Shown here in pieces: positions 8,991-17,198 of a stretch of 64,000 nucleotides of DNA. The translations under genes and the position numbers were made by a program. Each line of letters begins with the position of its first letter. The stretch's first letter is position 1. The stretch is from positions 124,001 to 188,000 of the forward strand of contig JAEYHZ010000004.1 of NCBI GenBank assembly GCA_023409265.1, read 5' to 3'. Source of the stretch: Bacillota bacterium. GTDB taxonomy: Bacteria; Bacillota; Clostridia; Acetivibrionales; DSM-1351. The notes beneath the pieces were generated by a model. It worked only from the letters and a program-made list of their open reading frames with translations, had not been told where the DNA came from and ran no database searches.

Positions 8991-9989
8991 ATGACCGAGG
9001 AAAGAATAATAGACAGTGAAACACGAGCGGATGATTTTGATGAGGTCAGCCTGAGACCCAAAAGACTGGAGGAGTATGTAGGACAGTCAAAGGCCAAAAA
9101 CAATCTGACAGTATTTATTGAGGCCGCCAAAAAAAGAAAAGAAGCTCTGGATCATGTTTTGCTCTACGGCCCTCCCGGCTTGGGTAAAACTACCCTTGCC
9201 AGTATTATTTCAGCAGAAATGGGAGTAAACCTGAGGATTACTTCTGGGCCCGCTATAGAAAAAGCAGGCGACCTTGCTGCAATTCTTACCAACCTGGGAA
9301 CTCATGATGTTTTATTTATAGATGAAATACACAGGTTGAATAGAAGCGTTGAGGAAATACTCTATCCTGCCATGGAGGATTATGCTCTGGATATCATAAT
9401 TGGAAAGGGACCAAGTGCCCGCTCTATCAGGCTTGACCTTCCAAAGTTTACTTTAATAGGTGCAACTACAAGGGCAGGTCTGCTTACAGCACCGCTAAGA
9501 GACAGGTTTGGAGTAATAAACAAGCTTGAAATGTATACTCCGGAGGAATTGAAGCAAATAGTCAAACGTTCTGCGGGAATATTGGATATAGAGCTCAAGG
9601 AGGATGGTGCCTATGAGATTGCAAGAAGATCCCGCGGAACTCCCAGAATAGCAAACAGGCTGCTAAAGCGGGTTAGAGATTTTGCACAGGTTATTGGAGG
9701 CGGAATCATTGATCTCAAGGTTGCGAAGCATGCTTTGGATGCCCTTGAGGTTGATGAAATAGGTCTTGACGGAGTTGATAGAAATATGCTCCTCAGTATA
9801 ATAAATAAATTCAGCGGCGGGCCTGTTGGACTGGATACCCTTGCAGCCTCAATTGGAGAGGACCCTGGAACTATAGAAGATGTTTATGAACCGTATCTGA
9901 TTCAATTGGGCTTTATAAACAAAACTCCAAGAGGTAGAATGGCAACAAAGAATGCATACAGCCATTTTGGACTGGAATTTGAGGGATAG
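8991..9989 (+). CDS. ruvB: Holliday junction DNA helicase RuvB
   Basis: Hexameric AAA+ motor that drives branch migration with RuvA. The 332 residues fit the family. Visible motifs are Walker A GPPGLGKTT at 60-68, Walker B LFIDEIHR near 107, sensor 1 GATTRAG near 155 and a C-terminal winged-helix domain ending TPRGRMATKNAY. Of several in-frame starts, the ATG at 8991 was chosen because GGAGGG lies six bases upstream and MTEERIID is the normal N-terminus. Confidence 0.97.
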   Translation: MTEERIIDSETRADDFDEVSLRPKRLEEYVGQSKAKNNLTVFIEAAKKRKEALDHVLLYGPPGLGKTTLASIISAEMGVNLRITSGPAIEKAGDLAAILTNLGTHDVLFIDEIHRLNRSVEEILYPAMEDYALDIIIGKGPSARSIRLDLPKFTLIGATTRAGLLTAPLRDRFGVINKLEMYTPEELKQIVKRSAGILDIELKEDGAYEIARRSRGTPRIANRLLKRVRDFAQVIGGGIIDLKVAKHALDALEVDEIGLDGVDRNMLLSIINKFSGGPVGLDTLAASIGEDPGTIEDVYEPYLIQLGFINKTPRGRMATKNAYSHFGLEFEG

Positions 9990-10078
9990 ATATTAGTCTC
10001 AATAATAGACTGGATATTATTTCAGATTAATGAAACATAAATCATTTTTAGTCAAGACAAATTTTTATGGAGAAGAAT

Positions 10079-10591
10079 ATGAAATTACTATTACACATGT
10101 GCTGCGGACCTTGTTCAACTTACCCTGTACAGGAATTATTGAAAGAGGGCTTTGAAATACAGGGACTTTTTTATAACCCGAACATTCATCCCATTGAAGA
10201 ACATTCCAGAAGGAAGGAAAATGTTGAGAAGTTCAGCAGTATATCTAAAATACCAGTTATATATAATGAAGAATTCAGACAGGCCGAGTGGGAGAGCATG
10301 GCAGATAAAGGCGGGGCAAGGTGCAACCGGTGTTATAGTCTGAGAATGGAGGAGGCAGCACGTTATGCTGCTGAGAATGGTTACGATGCCTTTACCACAA
10401 CTCTTCTGGTAAGTCCATATCAGAAACATGATCTGATTAAGGAGTTTGGTGAATTGTATGGCAGAAAATATGGAGTATCTTTTGTGTACCGCGATTTCAG
10501 ACCCGGATTCAGACAGGGACAACAGTTGGCAAAAGACATGGGACTGTACCGGCAAAAATACTGCGGGTGCATTCTGTCGATTAATGGATAG
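10079..10591 (+). CDS. queH: epoxyqueuosine reductase QueH
   Basis: Catalyses the last step of queuosine tRNA modification, reducing epoxyqueuosine to queuosine; the non-orthologous replacement of QueG. The 170-residue protein has the DUF208 cysteine set: C8, C9 and C12 in LHMCCGPCS, C82 and C85 in CNRCYSLRM, and C162 and C164 in YCGC. Known QueH enzymes use such residues for an iron-sulfur cluster and an adjacent metal. The second ATG (10079) is preferred because GGAGAAG lies between the two possible starts. No other queuosine genes are nearby. Confidence 0.9.
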   Translation: MKLLLHMCCGPCSTYPVQELLKEGFEIQGLFYNPNIHPIEEHSRRKENVEKFSSISKIPVIYNEEFRQAEWESMADKGGARCNRCYSLRMEEAARYAAENGYDAFTTTLLVSPYQKHDLIKEFGELYGRKYGVSFVYRDFRPGFRQGQQLAKDMGLYRQKYCGCILSING

Positions 10592-10700
10592 GCATACCAG
10601 TTTTTTTACAAAATAATTACATTTTTTTTAAAACTACTGAAATAAGTTCATGTTCCCGGTAAAGTGATATATAATTAATGATAGCGACACAGGAACAAGA

Positions 10701-10748
10701 AAAATTGCACGTTCTAAAGCTGTCAGGGGTAAAGCTGCGTGCAATTTT
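10701..10748 (+). repeat. perfect 11-bp inverted repeat upstream of the amidase gene
   Basis: AAAATTGCACG and CGTGCAATTTT flank a 26-base loop that itself contains AAAGCTG twice. It lies 40 bp before the amidase ribosome site and about 110 bp after queH. It may be a leaky terminator ending in TTTTA, or a structured 5' leader. Confidence 0.55.
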
Positions 10749-10787
10749 ATTGGCAAAATATGACAGAAAGCTATTACGGGGTGACAA

Positions 10788-12632
10788 ATGACAAAAAGAG
10801 CAGTATTTGGAAAGTTTTTTATTGGTATTTTTTTATTATGCATAATACTTGTTTCTCAGAATACAGTATTTGCAGCGCAAACTTTAACTCTGAAATATGA
10901 TAACAAGACGGTTAAATATTCAGGAATAAGCTACAGGATAACTATTGATGACAAGGAAGTAAAAACCGACTTACCCGGAATAGTATTTAATAAAAGCACA
11001 ATGTTTCCGTTAAGGGCAGTATTTGAAAGTTTGGGCGGAACTGCAGTATGGAACAGTAAATCTCAGATAATGGATATTACACTTCAGGAGAATAAATATC
11101 AGTTTCAGAGCAACTCCTCCAATGTAAAGATCAATGGTAAAACTGTTAAGATGACCGCGCCGGCCAAGAAGATCAATGATAGACTTGTTGTACCGGTTGA
11201 TTTCTTAAAGAATATAAAGGAGCTTGTTGTCTCAACAGACAGTAAAAGTAAGGTTATTAAGATTACTACAAATTTCATTGGTTCCATAAAGGAAATAAGC
11301 AGTACCAATTCCGGCGAAAAAACCATCGTTACACTGAAAGTAAGCAACCATAAGGGTTACCAGTACTATAGAGGGACAGACCCAAACAGAATTGTGGTTG
11401 ACTTTGTAAATGTGACAGCTTCTCAGAACCAGCAGGAAATTAAGACTGAGTCCCAACGTATCAGCAGTATTGCTGTAACAGCTTTATCAACAAGCTCGAC
11501 AAGAGTCACCATTAATTTGAACGAGATGGCTAATTTTACTGTTGAAGCTATTCAGGATGGTTTGAAAATTACTGTTGAAAAGCCTGTTAATGCGAAACTT
11601 TCCTATGAAAACAGCTTTGATAGGGTTTATTTTTCACTTCAGGGAGTAAAACTTGCAGATGTTACTTCTACCATAAAAAAATATTTTACAGATGAATTTG
11701 ATAAGGATACATTCAAATACACAATGACTATCCCTGCAAGCTCAGCCTTAAGTTTGGCGGATGATGTTTTTAACATAAACGATTCTCTTGTAAACACTTT
11801 CGAAATATACCGTGATAAAGATACCGGAGATACAAAATTAGTAATAAATGCAAAGAAGGAATTTACATATTTTACATCCTACAATGACAGACGAAAACAA
11901 ACAGAAATAAATCTTCTAACGCCTGCTAAGGAAGGCGAAGTGCTTGTAGTAATTGATGCAGGCCATGGAGGTCAGGATCCCGGTGCAAATAATGGTAATA
12001 TAAAGGAAAAAGATTTGAATCTTGCTATTGCCCTTAAGCTGGAGGCGCAGCTGAAGCAAAGCAATGTGAAGACATTTATGCTCAGGCAGGATGATACCTT
12101 TGTAGGACTTTATGACAGACCTCATATTGCTAATGCTTTAAATGCCACCTTGTTCGTAAGTATACACAACAATGCAATTGACAGCACCAAAGTGAGTGGT
12201 ACAGAAACCTTGTATTTTCCGGAAGCTAAAGGGGATACGGCTTTCACCGGGGAGAAGTTTGCCCGGTTGGTACAGGATTCATTGATAAGTAAACTGAAGA
12301 CTGTTAACAGAAAGATAATTGAGAGACCGGGGCTTGTTGTTTTAAAATACACTCATATGCCGGCCGTTTTAGGTGAGATAGGCTTTGTTACCAATCCTGC
12401 TGACCTCAAAAATCTCACCAGTGAAGAGTTTCAGCAAAAAACCGCCGAGGCTCTCCGAGATGCAATAGTTCAAGCTCTGGATATAGTTAAAAAAGAAAAA
12501 GAAGCAGCCAAAGAATTGGAAAACGAAACTAATCAGGAAAATGAAAGCACTGATGCCGGTACACCAACTGAAGCAACCCCTGATACCGGTACAGCACCAA
12601 CTGAAGCAACTCCTGATGAAGCAGGTCAATAA
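10788..12632 (+). CDS. exported N-acetylmuramoyl-L-alanine amidase (Amidase_3)
   Basis: Cleaves the MurNAc-L-Ala bond of peptidoglycan. The 614 residues contain, in order: a signal peptide (to about residue 30), a copper-amine-oxidase-N-like domain (35-155), an AMIN-type beta domain (165-260), a linker, and the zinc amidase domain (385-560). Catalytic or zinc-binding residues visible are H393 in DAGHGG, E407 in KEKDLN, His in SIHNN and Glu in GEIGF. The C-terminal tail (570-614) is acidic and holds imperfect PTEATPD repeats, suggesting a flexible tail. The start has GGGGTGA upstream. The next gene is a GerMN lipoprotein, a frequent neighbour of wall enzymes. Confidence 0.9.
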   Translation: MTKRAVFGKFFIGIFLLCIILVSQNTVFAAQTLTLKYDNKTVKYSGISYRITIDDKEVKTDLPGIVFNKSTMFPLRAVFESLGGTAVWNSKSQIMDITLQENKYQFQSNSSNVKINGKTVKMTAPAKKINDRLVVPVDFLKNIKELVVSTDSKSKVIKITTNFIGSIKEISSTNSGEKTIVTLKVSNHKGYQYYRGTDPNRIVVDFVNVTASQNQQEIKTESQRISSIAVTALSTSSTRVTINLNEMANFTVEAIQDGLKITVEKPVNAKLSYENSFDRVYFSLQGVKLADVTSTIKKYFTDEFDKDTFKYTMTIPASSALSLADDVFNINDSLVNTFEIYRDKDTGDTKLVINAKKEFTYFTSYNDRRKQTEINLLTPAKEGEVLVVIDAGHGGQDPGANNGNIKEKDLNLAIALKLEAQLKQSNVKTFMLRQDDTFVGLYDRPHIANALNATLFVSIHNNAIDSTKVSGTETLYFPEAKGDTAFTGEKFARLVQDSLISKLKTVNRKIIERPGLVVLKYTHMPAVLGEIGFVTNPADLKNLTSEEFQQKTAEALRDAIVQALDIVKKEKEAAKELENETNQENESTDAGTPTEATPDTGTAPTEATPDEAGQ

Positions 12633-12776
12633 ATTGAATAACAATCGTTTAAAAAGAAAGGCTTGTATCTGTTAAAGCCTTCAAATATGTAGAGTACGGG
12701 AAATAATAAAAGTTGCTGATATAGTCTATAATTATTTTATGGAAATTTTTTCTAAAATAAGGAGGACTATTTTTTT

Positions 12777-13955
12777 ATGAAAAGAATTTTGAGTATGGTT
12801 TTAATCGTTGTGCTTCTGACAACCGGCTGTTCCTTTATAGGCCAGAAGGATAAAAGTGATGATGAACCCATTATACCGGTTGCTATGGACACTACCGGAA
12901 GCAAGGATATACAGACAAATGCGGCTGCTGCATCAATATCAGGAGCCGGTGTAAACAGTGAAACGGCAGGAAACTCAACAGTGTCCAGTTCGGCTGTAAG
13001 CGATAATAATGAAGACATATCAGATAATGCTCTAATTGATAATGGTACAGGAAAAGGTGTCACTGCCAATTCCAGTGATAAGAACAGTATATTAATGACA
13101 TTATACTACAGGGATAAAGATGGTTTATTAATTCCTGTAACAAGAAATGTTACCAAGCAGGAAGGCATGGCTAAAGCTGCTGTCAGCGGGCTGGTAGACG
13201 AAGCTGTAACAAGGGAACAGCTAGATTACTATGGACTCTATCCGGTACTGCCGCAGGGGACTAAAATAAAAGGTATGACCATTAAAAACGGGAGTGCGGT
13301 AATAGACTTTTCAAAGGAATTTATGGAGCTTGCAAACAAACAGGATGAGGTATTGGCTGTTACAGCAATTGTTTATACGCTTACAGGTTTTAAAACAATA
13401 TCAGATGTGAGTATACGGGTAGAAGGCAGGAATATAAATACTCTTAATAACGGAACAGATATTTCGGGTGTTAAGAGCAGGGACAATACATTTATAAATT
13501 CCAATGAAGCACAGCTTAAAGACGGTTTTATCAAATGTGACCTTTATTATATGACTGCGGGGAATGAGCAGTATAACTACATGGTTCCTGTTTCTACACT
13601 TGTTCAAAAGGTTGAGGACAGCCAGCTGCCAACTGCTTTGTTCGCTGAATTAGGCAAAAAGCCAGGTGATAACAAGGTGTTTACATCTATTCCGGAAGGA
13701 ACTAAGCTGCTTTCATACAATATGGAGAATGATTTGGCTGTACTTGACTTCTCAGCTCAATTAACAAATTATAATGGTGGCAGCGAGAAGGAAAACACTT
13801 TGATTAACCAGATTTACTATACATTGAGCCAGCTTAAGGGAATTGCCAAAGCGAAGATACTGGTGGACGGAAAGGAAACTACGTTACCTGAAGGATCAGA
13901 AGTAGCTATATTTAAAACTCTTCCTACAACATTTAACAATGTTGTGGATAAATAA
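12777..13955 (+). CDS. lipoprotein with two GerMN domains
   Basis: 392 residues beginning MKRILSMVLIVVLL with lipobox LTTGC near residue 18, so it is membrane-anchored outside the cell. A Ser/Asn/Gly-rich linker runs to about residue 95. Two copies of the GerMN domain follow (about 100-225 and 245-380), each with the pattern of a strand, then LP-x-GTK or IPEGTKLL, then AV(I/L)DFS. GerMN occurs in GerM, which is needed for spore engulfment and germination, and in other wall-associated proteins. AAGGAGG lies upstream with a slightly long spacer. Likely works with the preceding amidase. Confidence 0.85.
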   Translation: MKRILSMVLIVVLLTTGCSFIGQKDKSDDEPIIPVAMDTTGSKDIQTNAAAASISGAGVNSETAGNSTVSSSAVSDNNEDISDNALIDNGTGKGVTANSSDKNSILMTLYYRDKDGLLIPVTRNVTKQEGMAKAAVSGLVDEAVTREQLDYYGLYPVLPQGTKIKGMTIKNGSAVIDFSKEFMELANKQDEVLAVTAIVYTLTGFKTISDVSIRVEGRNINTLNNGTDISGVKSRDNTFINSNEAQLKDGFIKCDLYYMTAGNEQYNYMVPVSTLVQKVEDSQLPTALFAELGKKPGDNKVFTSIPEGTKLLSYNMENDLAVLDFSAQLTNYNGGSEKENTLINQIYYTLSQLKGIAKAKILVDGKETTLPEGSEVAIFKTLPTTFNNVVDK

Positions 13956-14078
13956 ATGATTTTTTAGTTACAATATACAAAACAGATAAGTTTTTATCAC
14001 TTTATTTATCTAAATAAGCTGATGATTTTTGGAGAATTTTAAGATATTATTTTTACATCATTCATAGATGGAGGATTT

Positions 14079-14801
14079 ATGTTAAGGCAGGACGGAAGAA
14101 TTCATTCACAGCTTAGATCTGTAAAAATAACCAGAAATTATATAAAACATGCAGAAGGTTCGGTTCTTATAGAAGTAGGAGATACAAAGGTAATATGTAC
14201 TGCATCTGTTGAAGAGAGGACTCCGCCTTTCAAGAAGGACTCAGGAGAGGGTTGGGTAACTGCAGAATATGCCATGCTCCCAAGAGCAACAGGAGTAAGA
14301 AATTCCAGAGATATATCCAAATTAAAGCTTAATGGACGTGCTCAGGAAATACAGAGACTTATTGGAAGATCTCTAAGGACTATTGTCGATTTAAAGCTTC
14401 TTGGAGAAAGAACAATAACTATTGATTGTGATGTAATTCAGGCCGACGGAGGAACCAGAACTGCTTCCATAACAGGGGGTTATGTTGCATTGGTGGACGC
14501 GTGTAGAAAACTGCTGGATAACGGTCAGATATCTAAAATGCCGGTTACTGGTTTTGTTGCCGCTACCAGTGTTGGAGTAGTTGACGGTCAGGAACTGCTG
14601 GACCTGTGCTATACCGAGGACAGTGCAGCTGAAGTGGATATGAATGTGATTATGTCTGATAAGGGTGAATTCATTGAATTGCAGGCAACCGGAGAAAAAA
14701 CAAGCTTTGGCAAGAGCCAGCTGGATGTACTGCTTATCCTTGCTCAGAAGGGAATTGAGCAATTAATGGAGATACAGAGGGAAGCATTAAGTCAGCCTTA
14801 A
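14079..14801 (+). CDS. rph: ribonuclease PH
   Basis: Phosphate-dependent 3'-5' exoribonuclease that trims tRNA 3' ends. The 240 residues fit the family; MLRQDGRIHSQLR at the N-terminus, EGWVTAEYAMLPRATG and IDCDVIQADGGTRTASITG are characteristic. GGAGG lies seven bases upstream. It is followed by rdgB and a YfcE-type phosphodiesterase, a common clostridial order (rph-rdgB-yfcE). Confidence 0.97.
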   Translation: MLRQDGRIHSQLRSVKITRNYIKHAEGSVLIEVGDTKVICTASVEERTPPFKKDSGEGWVTAEYAMLPRATGVRNSRDISKLKLNGRAQEIQRLIGRSLRTIVDLKLLGERTITIDCDVIQADGGTRTASITGGYVALVDACRKLLDNGQISKMPVTGFVAATSVGVVDGQELLDLCYTEDSAAEVDMNVIMSDKGEFIELQATGEKTSFGKSQLDVLLILAQKGIEQLMEIQREALSQP

Positions 14802-14910
14802 ATGCTCTTTAGCGGATATGCATGGTTTCCAGGGTTGAATATTTAACGACGTTTAATTCGTGAAAGGCGTGCGTACACTTCGAGGCGTACTTGAATTTGT
14901 GGGGAGAAAT

Positions 14911-15504
14911 ATGGAGAAATTGGTCGTAGCAACAAAAAACAAAGGTAAGATTATAGAAATTAAAAAAGTTCTTGAAAATATTCCCTTCGAAGTTATCTCT
15001 ATGGGTGATATGGGAATTACAGTCGATGTAGTGGAGGACGGGAAGACCTTTGAAGAGAATTCACTTAAGAAGGCTGTTGAAATATGCAATATATGCAACA
15101 CAATTGTAATTGCTGATGATTCCGGGATTGAGGTAGATTATCTGGATGGGGCACCGGGGATTTATTCAGCAAGATTTGGTGGTCCTGATGCATCAGACAC
15201 AGATAGAAATATAAAGCTTTTACAAATGTTGAATGATGTACCCTTTGAAAAAAGGACTGCCAGGTTTGTGTGTGCAATTGCAGTAGCTTTTCCAGATGGA
15301 AGATCTTTTGTTGTAAAGGATACCTGTGAGGGATATGTAGCTTTTACGTGCAAAGGTGATAATGGTTTTGGTTATGATCCGCTTTTTTATGTCCTTGAAT
15401 ATGATAAAACCATGGCAGAATTAAGTATGGATATTAAAAATAAAATAAGTCATCGTGCAAAAGCATTGGAAAAGATGGCAGAAAAAATTGTAGATTATTT
15501 GTAG
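14911..15504 (+). CDS. rdgB: XTP/dITP diphosphatase (RdgB/HAM1)
   Basis: Hydrolyses non-canonical purine nucleoside triphosphates (ITP, dITP, XTP) to monophosphates and pyrophosphate, keeping them out of nucleic acids. The 197-residue form starts MEKLVVATKNKGK and shows the metal-site motif ADDSGIEVD, GAPGIYSARF and GDNGFGYDPLF. An upstream GTG at 14860 in the same frame was rejected because GGGGAG directly precedes the ATG at 14911 and the family N-terminus begins there. It sits between rph and a phosphodiesterase. Confidence 0.95.
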   Translation: MEKLVVATKNKGKIIEIKKVLENIPFEVISMGDMGITVDVVEDGKTFEENSLKKAVEICNICNTIVIADDSGIEVDYLDGAPGIYSARFGGPDASDTDRNIKLLQMLNDVPFEKRTARFVCAIAVAFPDGRSFVVKDTCEGYVAFTCKGDNGFGYDPLFYVLEYDKTMAELSMDIKNKISHRAKALEKMAEKIVDYL

Positions 15505-15544
15505 TTTATTTATTGTTATTTTGACTCTATGGGGGAAGGACATA

Positions 15545-16024
15545 ATGAAAGTGCTTGTAATGAGTGATACTCATGGTTATATATTCAATGCAAAGGAGGC
15601 CTTGGACAGACATCCTGAAATTGAAGTGGTGTTGCATCTTGGAGACTATTGCAGAGATGCATCCCAATTAAGCCAGTTGTATCCGAATGTTAGATTTGAG
15701 TATGTATATGGCAACTGCGATATCGGAATAGGCAGCATAAGTGCGGAAAAAACCATAGAACTGGATGGGATTACCATATTTATGACCCATGGGCATAAGT
15801 ATAGCGTTAAGTGGGATTATAATCGCATATTGGCAAAGGCTCAGGCCGAAAATGCCTCAGTTGTTTTATTTGGTCATACACACATAGCTGTTATAGATTA
15901 TGTTGACAATAAATTAATAATAAACCCGGGCAGCATGAGTGAGTCCAGAAGCAGTAAGTCCGAATCCTATGTTATTCTGGATATCTCTGACGGTAAGGCA
16001 AACGCAGATATATTCTATGTTTAA
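15545..16024 (+). CDS. YfcE/MJ0936-type metallophosphodiesterase
   Basis: 159 residues of the calcineurin-like fold. Metal-binding motifs are all visible: MSDTHG (residues 6-11), HLGDYC, YGNCD, MTHGHKY and FGHTHIA, followed by the NPGSMSESR motif of the YfcE group. Family members hydrolyse phosphodiesters such as bis-p-nitrophenyl phosphate; the cell substrate is unknown. The ATG at 15545 is preferred over an upstream TTG because GGGGGAAGGA lies just before it. It ends the rph-rdgB group, about 90 bp before the tRNA promoter. Confidence 0.9.
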   Translation: MKVLVMSDTHGYIFNAKEALDRHPEIEVVLHLGDYCRDASQLSQLYPNVRFEYVYGNCDIGIGSISAEKTIELDGITIFMTHGHKYSVKWDYNRILAKAQAENASVVLFGHTHIAVIDYVDNKLIINPGSMSESRSSKSESYVILDISDGKANADIFYV

Positions 16025-16116
16025 TCTTTGTCTGCTGACAGATCCGGGATAAAAATGCTCTTGAAACTATGATAAAAAAATATTATCAAATTACTTAAAA
16101 AATATAGTATTATGTG

Positions 16117-16145
16117 TTGACAAATAAAAAAGTACCCTGTATAAT
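16117..16145 (+). promoter_or_regulatory. consensus promoter for the tRNA-Gly/tRNA-Arg unit
   Basis: A perfect TTGACA and a perfect TATAAT are separated by 17 bp, about 50 bp before tRNA-Gly. Confidence 0.9.
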
Positions 16146-16198
16146 ATTAAAAGTCGGCTGGCGAAAACACTTGCAAAAGCTGATGTACCAGGGTATAT

Positions 16199-16272
16199 GC
16201 GGGTGTAGTTCAATGGTAGAACATCAGCCTTCCAAGCTGATTGCGTGGGTCCGATTCCCATCACCCGCTCCA
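16199..16272 (+). tRNA. tRNA-Gly (anticodon TCC)
   Basis: Cloverleaf with acceptor GCGGGTG / CACCCGC, anticodon loop CTTCCAA, T-loop motif GTCCGATTCCC and an encoded CCA end. First gene of a two-tRNA unit. Confidence 0.97.
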
Positions 16273-16287
16273 TCAAAAATTTAATAT

Positions 16288-16364
16288 GTGCCCATAGCTC
16301 AGCTGGATAGAGCAACGGCCTTCTAAGCCGTAGGTCTTGGGTTCGAATCCCCATGGGCACGCCA
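16288..16364 (+). tRNA. tRNA-Arg (anticodon TCT)
   Basis: Cloverleaf with acceptor GTGCCCA / TGGGCAC, anticodon loop CTTCTAA, T-arm GGGTTCGAATCCC and an encoded CCA. It lies 15 bp after tRNA-Gly. Its last 21 bases recur exactly 195 bp downstream. Confidence 0.97.
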
Positions 16365-16367
16365 ATA

Positions 16368-16398
16368 AAAAGCATTTGCGACAAGCAAATGCTTTTTT
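16368..16398 (+). terminator. terminator of the tRNA-Gly/Arg unit
   Basis: A 12-bp stem (AAAAGCATTTGC / GCAAATGCTTTT) with a 5-base loop and a T6 run starts four bases after the tRNA CCA end. Confidence 0.9.
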
Positions 16399-16405
16399 GC
16401 TTATG

Positions 16406-16439
16406 TTTCGGGATTCGAACCCGAGAGGGCTCGGAGCGT
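16406..16439 (+). repeat. 34-bp anti-T-arm box, copy 1
   Basis: This sequence contains GGGATTCGAACCCG, the reverse complement of a tRNA T-arm, then GAGGGCT and GAGCGT. A copy matching at 30 of 34 positions occurs downstream of tRNA-Glu at 51479-51512 in the matching orientation relative to its tRNA. No tRNA can be folded around it on either strand. Confidence 0.75.
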
Positions 16440-16443
16440 TAAG

Positions 16444-16467
16444 AAAAAGTGCTGAATGCACTTTTTT
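16444..16467 (+). terminator. second hairpin after the tRNA unit
   Basis: Stem AAAAAGTGC / GCACTTTTT with a TGAAT loop and T-run. A weaker outer pairing (CTCG.AGC / GCT.CGAG) encloses it, linking it to the adjacent anti-T-arm box. Confidence 0.6.
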
Positions 16468-16538
16468 AGCTTCGAGTAGGAGCCCGGTACCGGAGTGCAG
16501 CGAGGGTGGGCGACGTCACCAGCATGCAGGGCATGCGG

Positions 16539-16559
16539 CGAATCCCCATGGGCACGCCA
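16539..16559 (+). repeat. exact 21-bp copy of the tRNA-Arg 3' end
   Basis: Identical to 16344-16364, running from the T-loop CGAATCC through the acceptor end to GCCA. Such copies are typical of attachment-site scars, although no integrase lies here. Confidence 0.85.
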
Positions 16560-16561
16560 TC

Positions 16562-16624
16562 AGGCGCTTGTGTTTTCTGCGGAAAACACAAGCATTTTTG
16601 TTTTTACAAAAACGCGAAGCGCCT
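16562..16624 (+). repeat. nested hairpins after the tRNA-end copy
   Basis: An inner 12-bp perfect stem (GCTTGTGTTTTC / GAAAACACAAGC, loop TGCG) is followed by T5. It is enclosed by an 8-bp outer pair, AGGCGCTT at 16562 and AAGCGCCT at 16617. Confidence 0.7.
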
Positions 16625-16665
16625 TACGAGTGAAACCAGTCTCCCCGTATGCCCATCCGGCCTCC

Positions 16666-16689
16666 CGGCGAATCTCCTTGGTCACTGCT
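16666..16689 (+). repeat. degenerate third copy of the tRNA-Arg 3' end
   Basis: Matches the second copy (from its CGGCGAATC onward) at about 18 of 24 positions. Like the other two copies it is followed directly by a hairpin. Confidence 0.5.
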
Positions 16690-16738
16690 AAAAAAACATA
16701 AAACATCCCCTGTCGCACGGCAGAGAATGTTTTATGTT
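16690..16738 (-). terminator. terminator of the cwlJ-gerQ operon
   Basis: A 12-bp outer stem (AACATAAAACAT / ATGTTTTATGTT) with an inner CTG/CAG stem. On the minus strand it is followed by T7, 32 bp after the gerQ stop. Confidence 0.75.
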
Positions 16739-16770
16739 CAGGAGAGAGAATTAGTATCTTCAGCAAACAG

Positions 16771-17157
16771 TTATAACAAGAAGGTAATAAATTTTATTGA
16801 GAAGAAATCGCAAGTCATTACATCATCACTTTCTATGAGCCTTATATTGATATAATTTGCTCCGACGCTGAGCAATGTACCGGTTCTGTCTAATAGGGTT
16901 CCTGTTCCTATAAGGAATTCAACTCGTACTCTTCTTCCTATTTGAGTTCTCAAAAATCCGTTCAGGTATTCTGTACTTGTTAAGGTCAAAGCTTGAGGCT
17001 GAGTAGTCGGAGTTATAGGGGCAAACTGATCTGCTCCCGCAGGTAGGGGCTGAGTCGGCGCAGATTGCTGACCTTGAGGAACCAAAGCCATCTCACCATC
17101 TGGTCTCTCCTCATAAATGCAGGGTAGATTGTAATATACAGTGGGTCGATTTTTCAT
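16771..17157 (-). CDS. gerQ: spore coat / germination protein GerQ
   Basis: 128 residues. The C-terminal ~70 residues (from LNGFLRTQIGRRVRVEFL through GTLLDRTGTLLSVGANYI to DDVMTCDFFSIKF) match the GerQ domain; the N-terminal half is Pro/Gln/Ala-rich. In Bacillus GerQ is a coat protein needed for the cortex-lytic enzyme CwlJ to be present and active, and is cross-linked by transglutaminase. Here it directly follows a cwlJ-type gene (41 bp gap), which supports the call. The ATG at 17157 was chosen over an upstream in-frame start because GAAAGGAAG precedes it and the longer form overlaps cwlJ. Confidence 0.85.
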   Translation of the reverse strand: MKNRPTVYYNLPCIYEERPDGEMALVPQGQQSAPTQPLPAGADQFAPITPTTQPQALTLTSTEYLNGFLRTQIGRRVRVEFLIGTGTLLDRTGTLLSVGANYINIRLIESDDVMTCDFFSIKFITFLL

Positions 17158-17198
17158 AAAGTTCGAACTTCCTTTCTTATTTAATAAGTTAATTAAAA

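Noticed and set aside
10592..10787. c-di-AMP or c-di-GMP riboswitch before the amidase gene
   Set aside because: The core consensus segments of both families were looked for and are not present.
16406..16480. A further tRNA on the minus strand around the antisense T-arm
   Set aside because: No acceptor stem, D-arm or anticodon arm can be formed around the T-arm-like sequence, nor around its copy at 51479.
16337..16766. ORFs of 60-100 codons in the tRNA-downstream region on both strands
   Set aside because: They read through tRNA sequence, repeats and hairpins, have no ribosome sites and encode implausible proteins.
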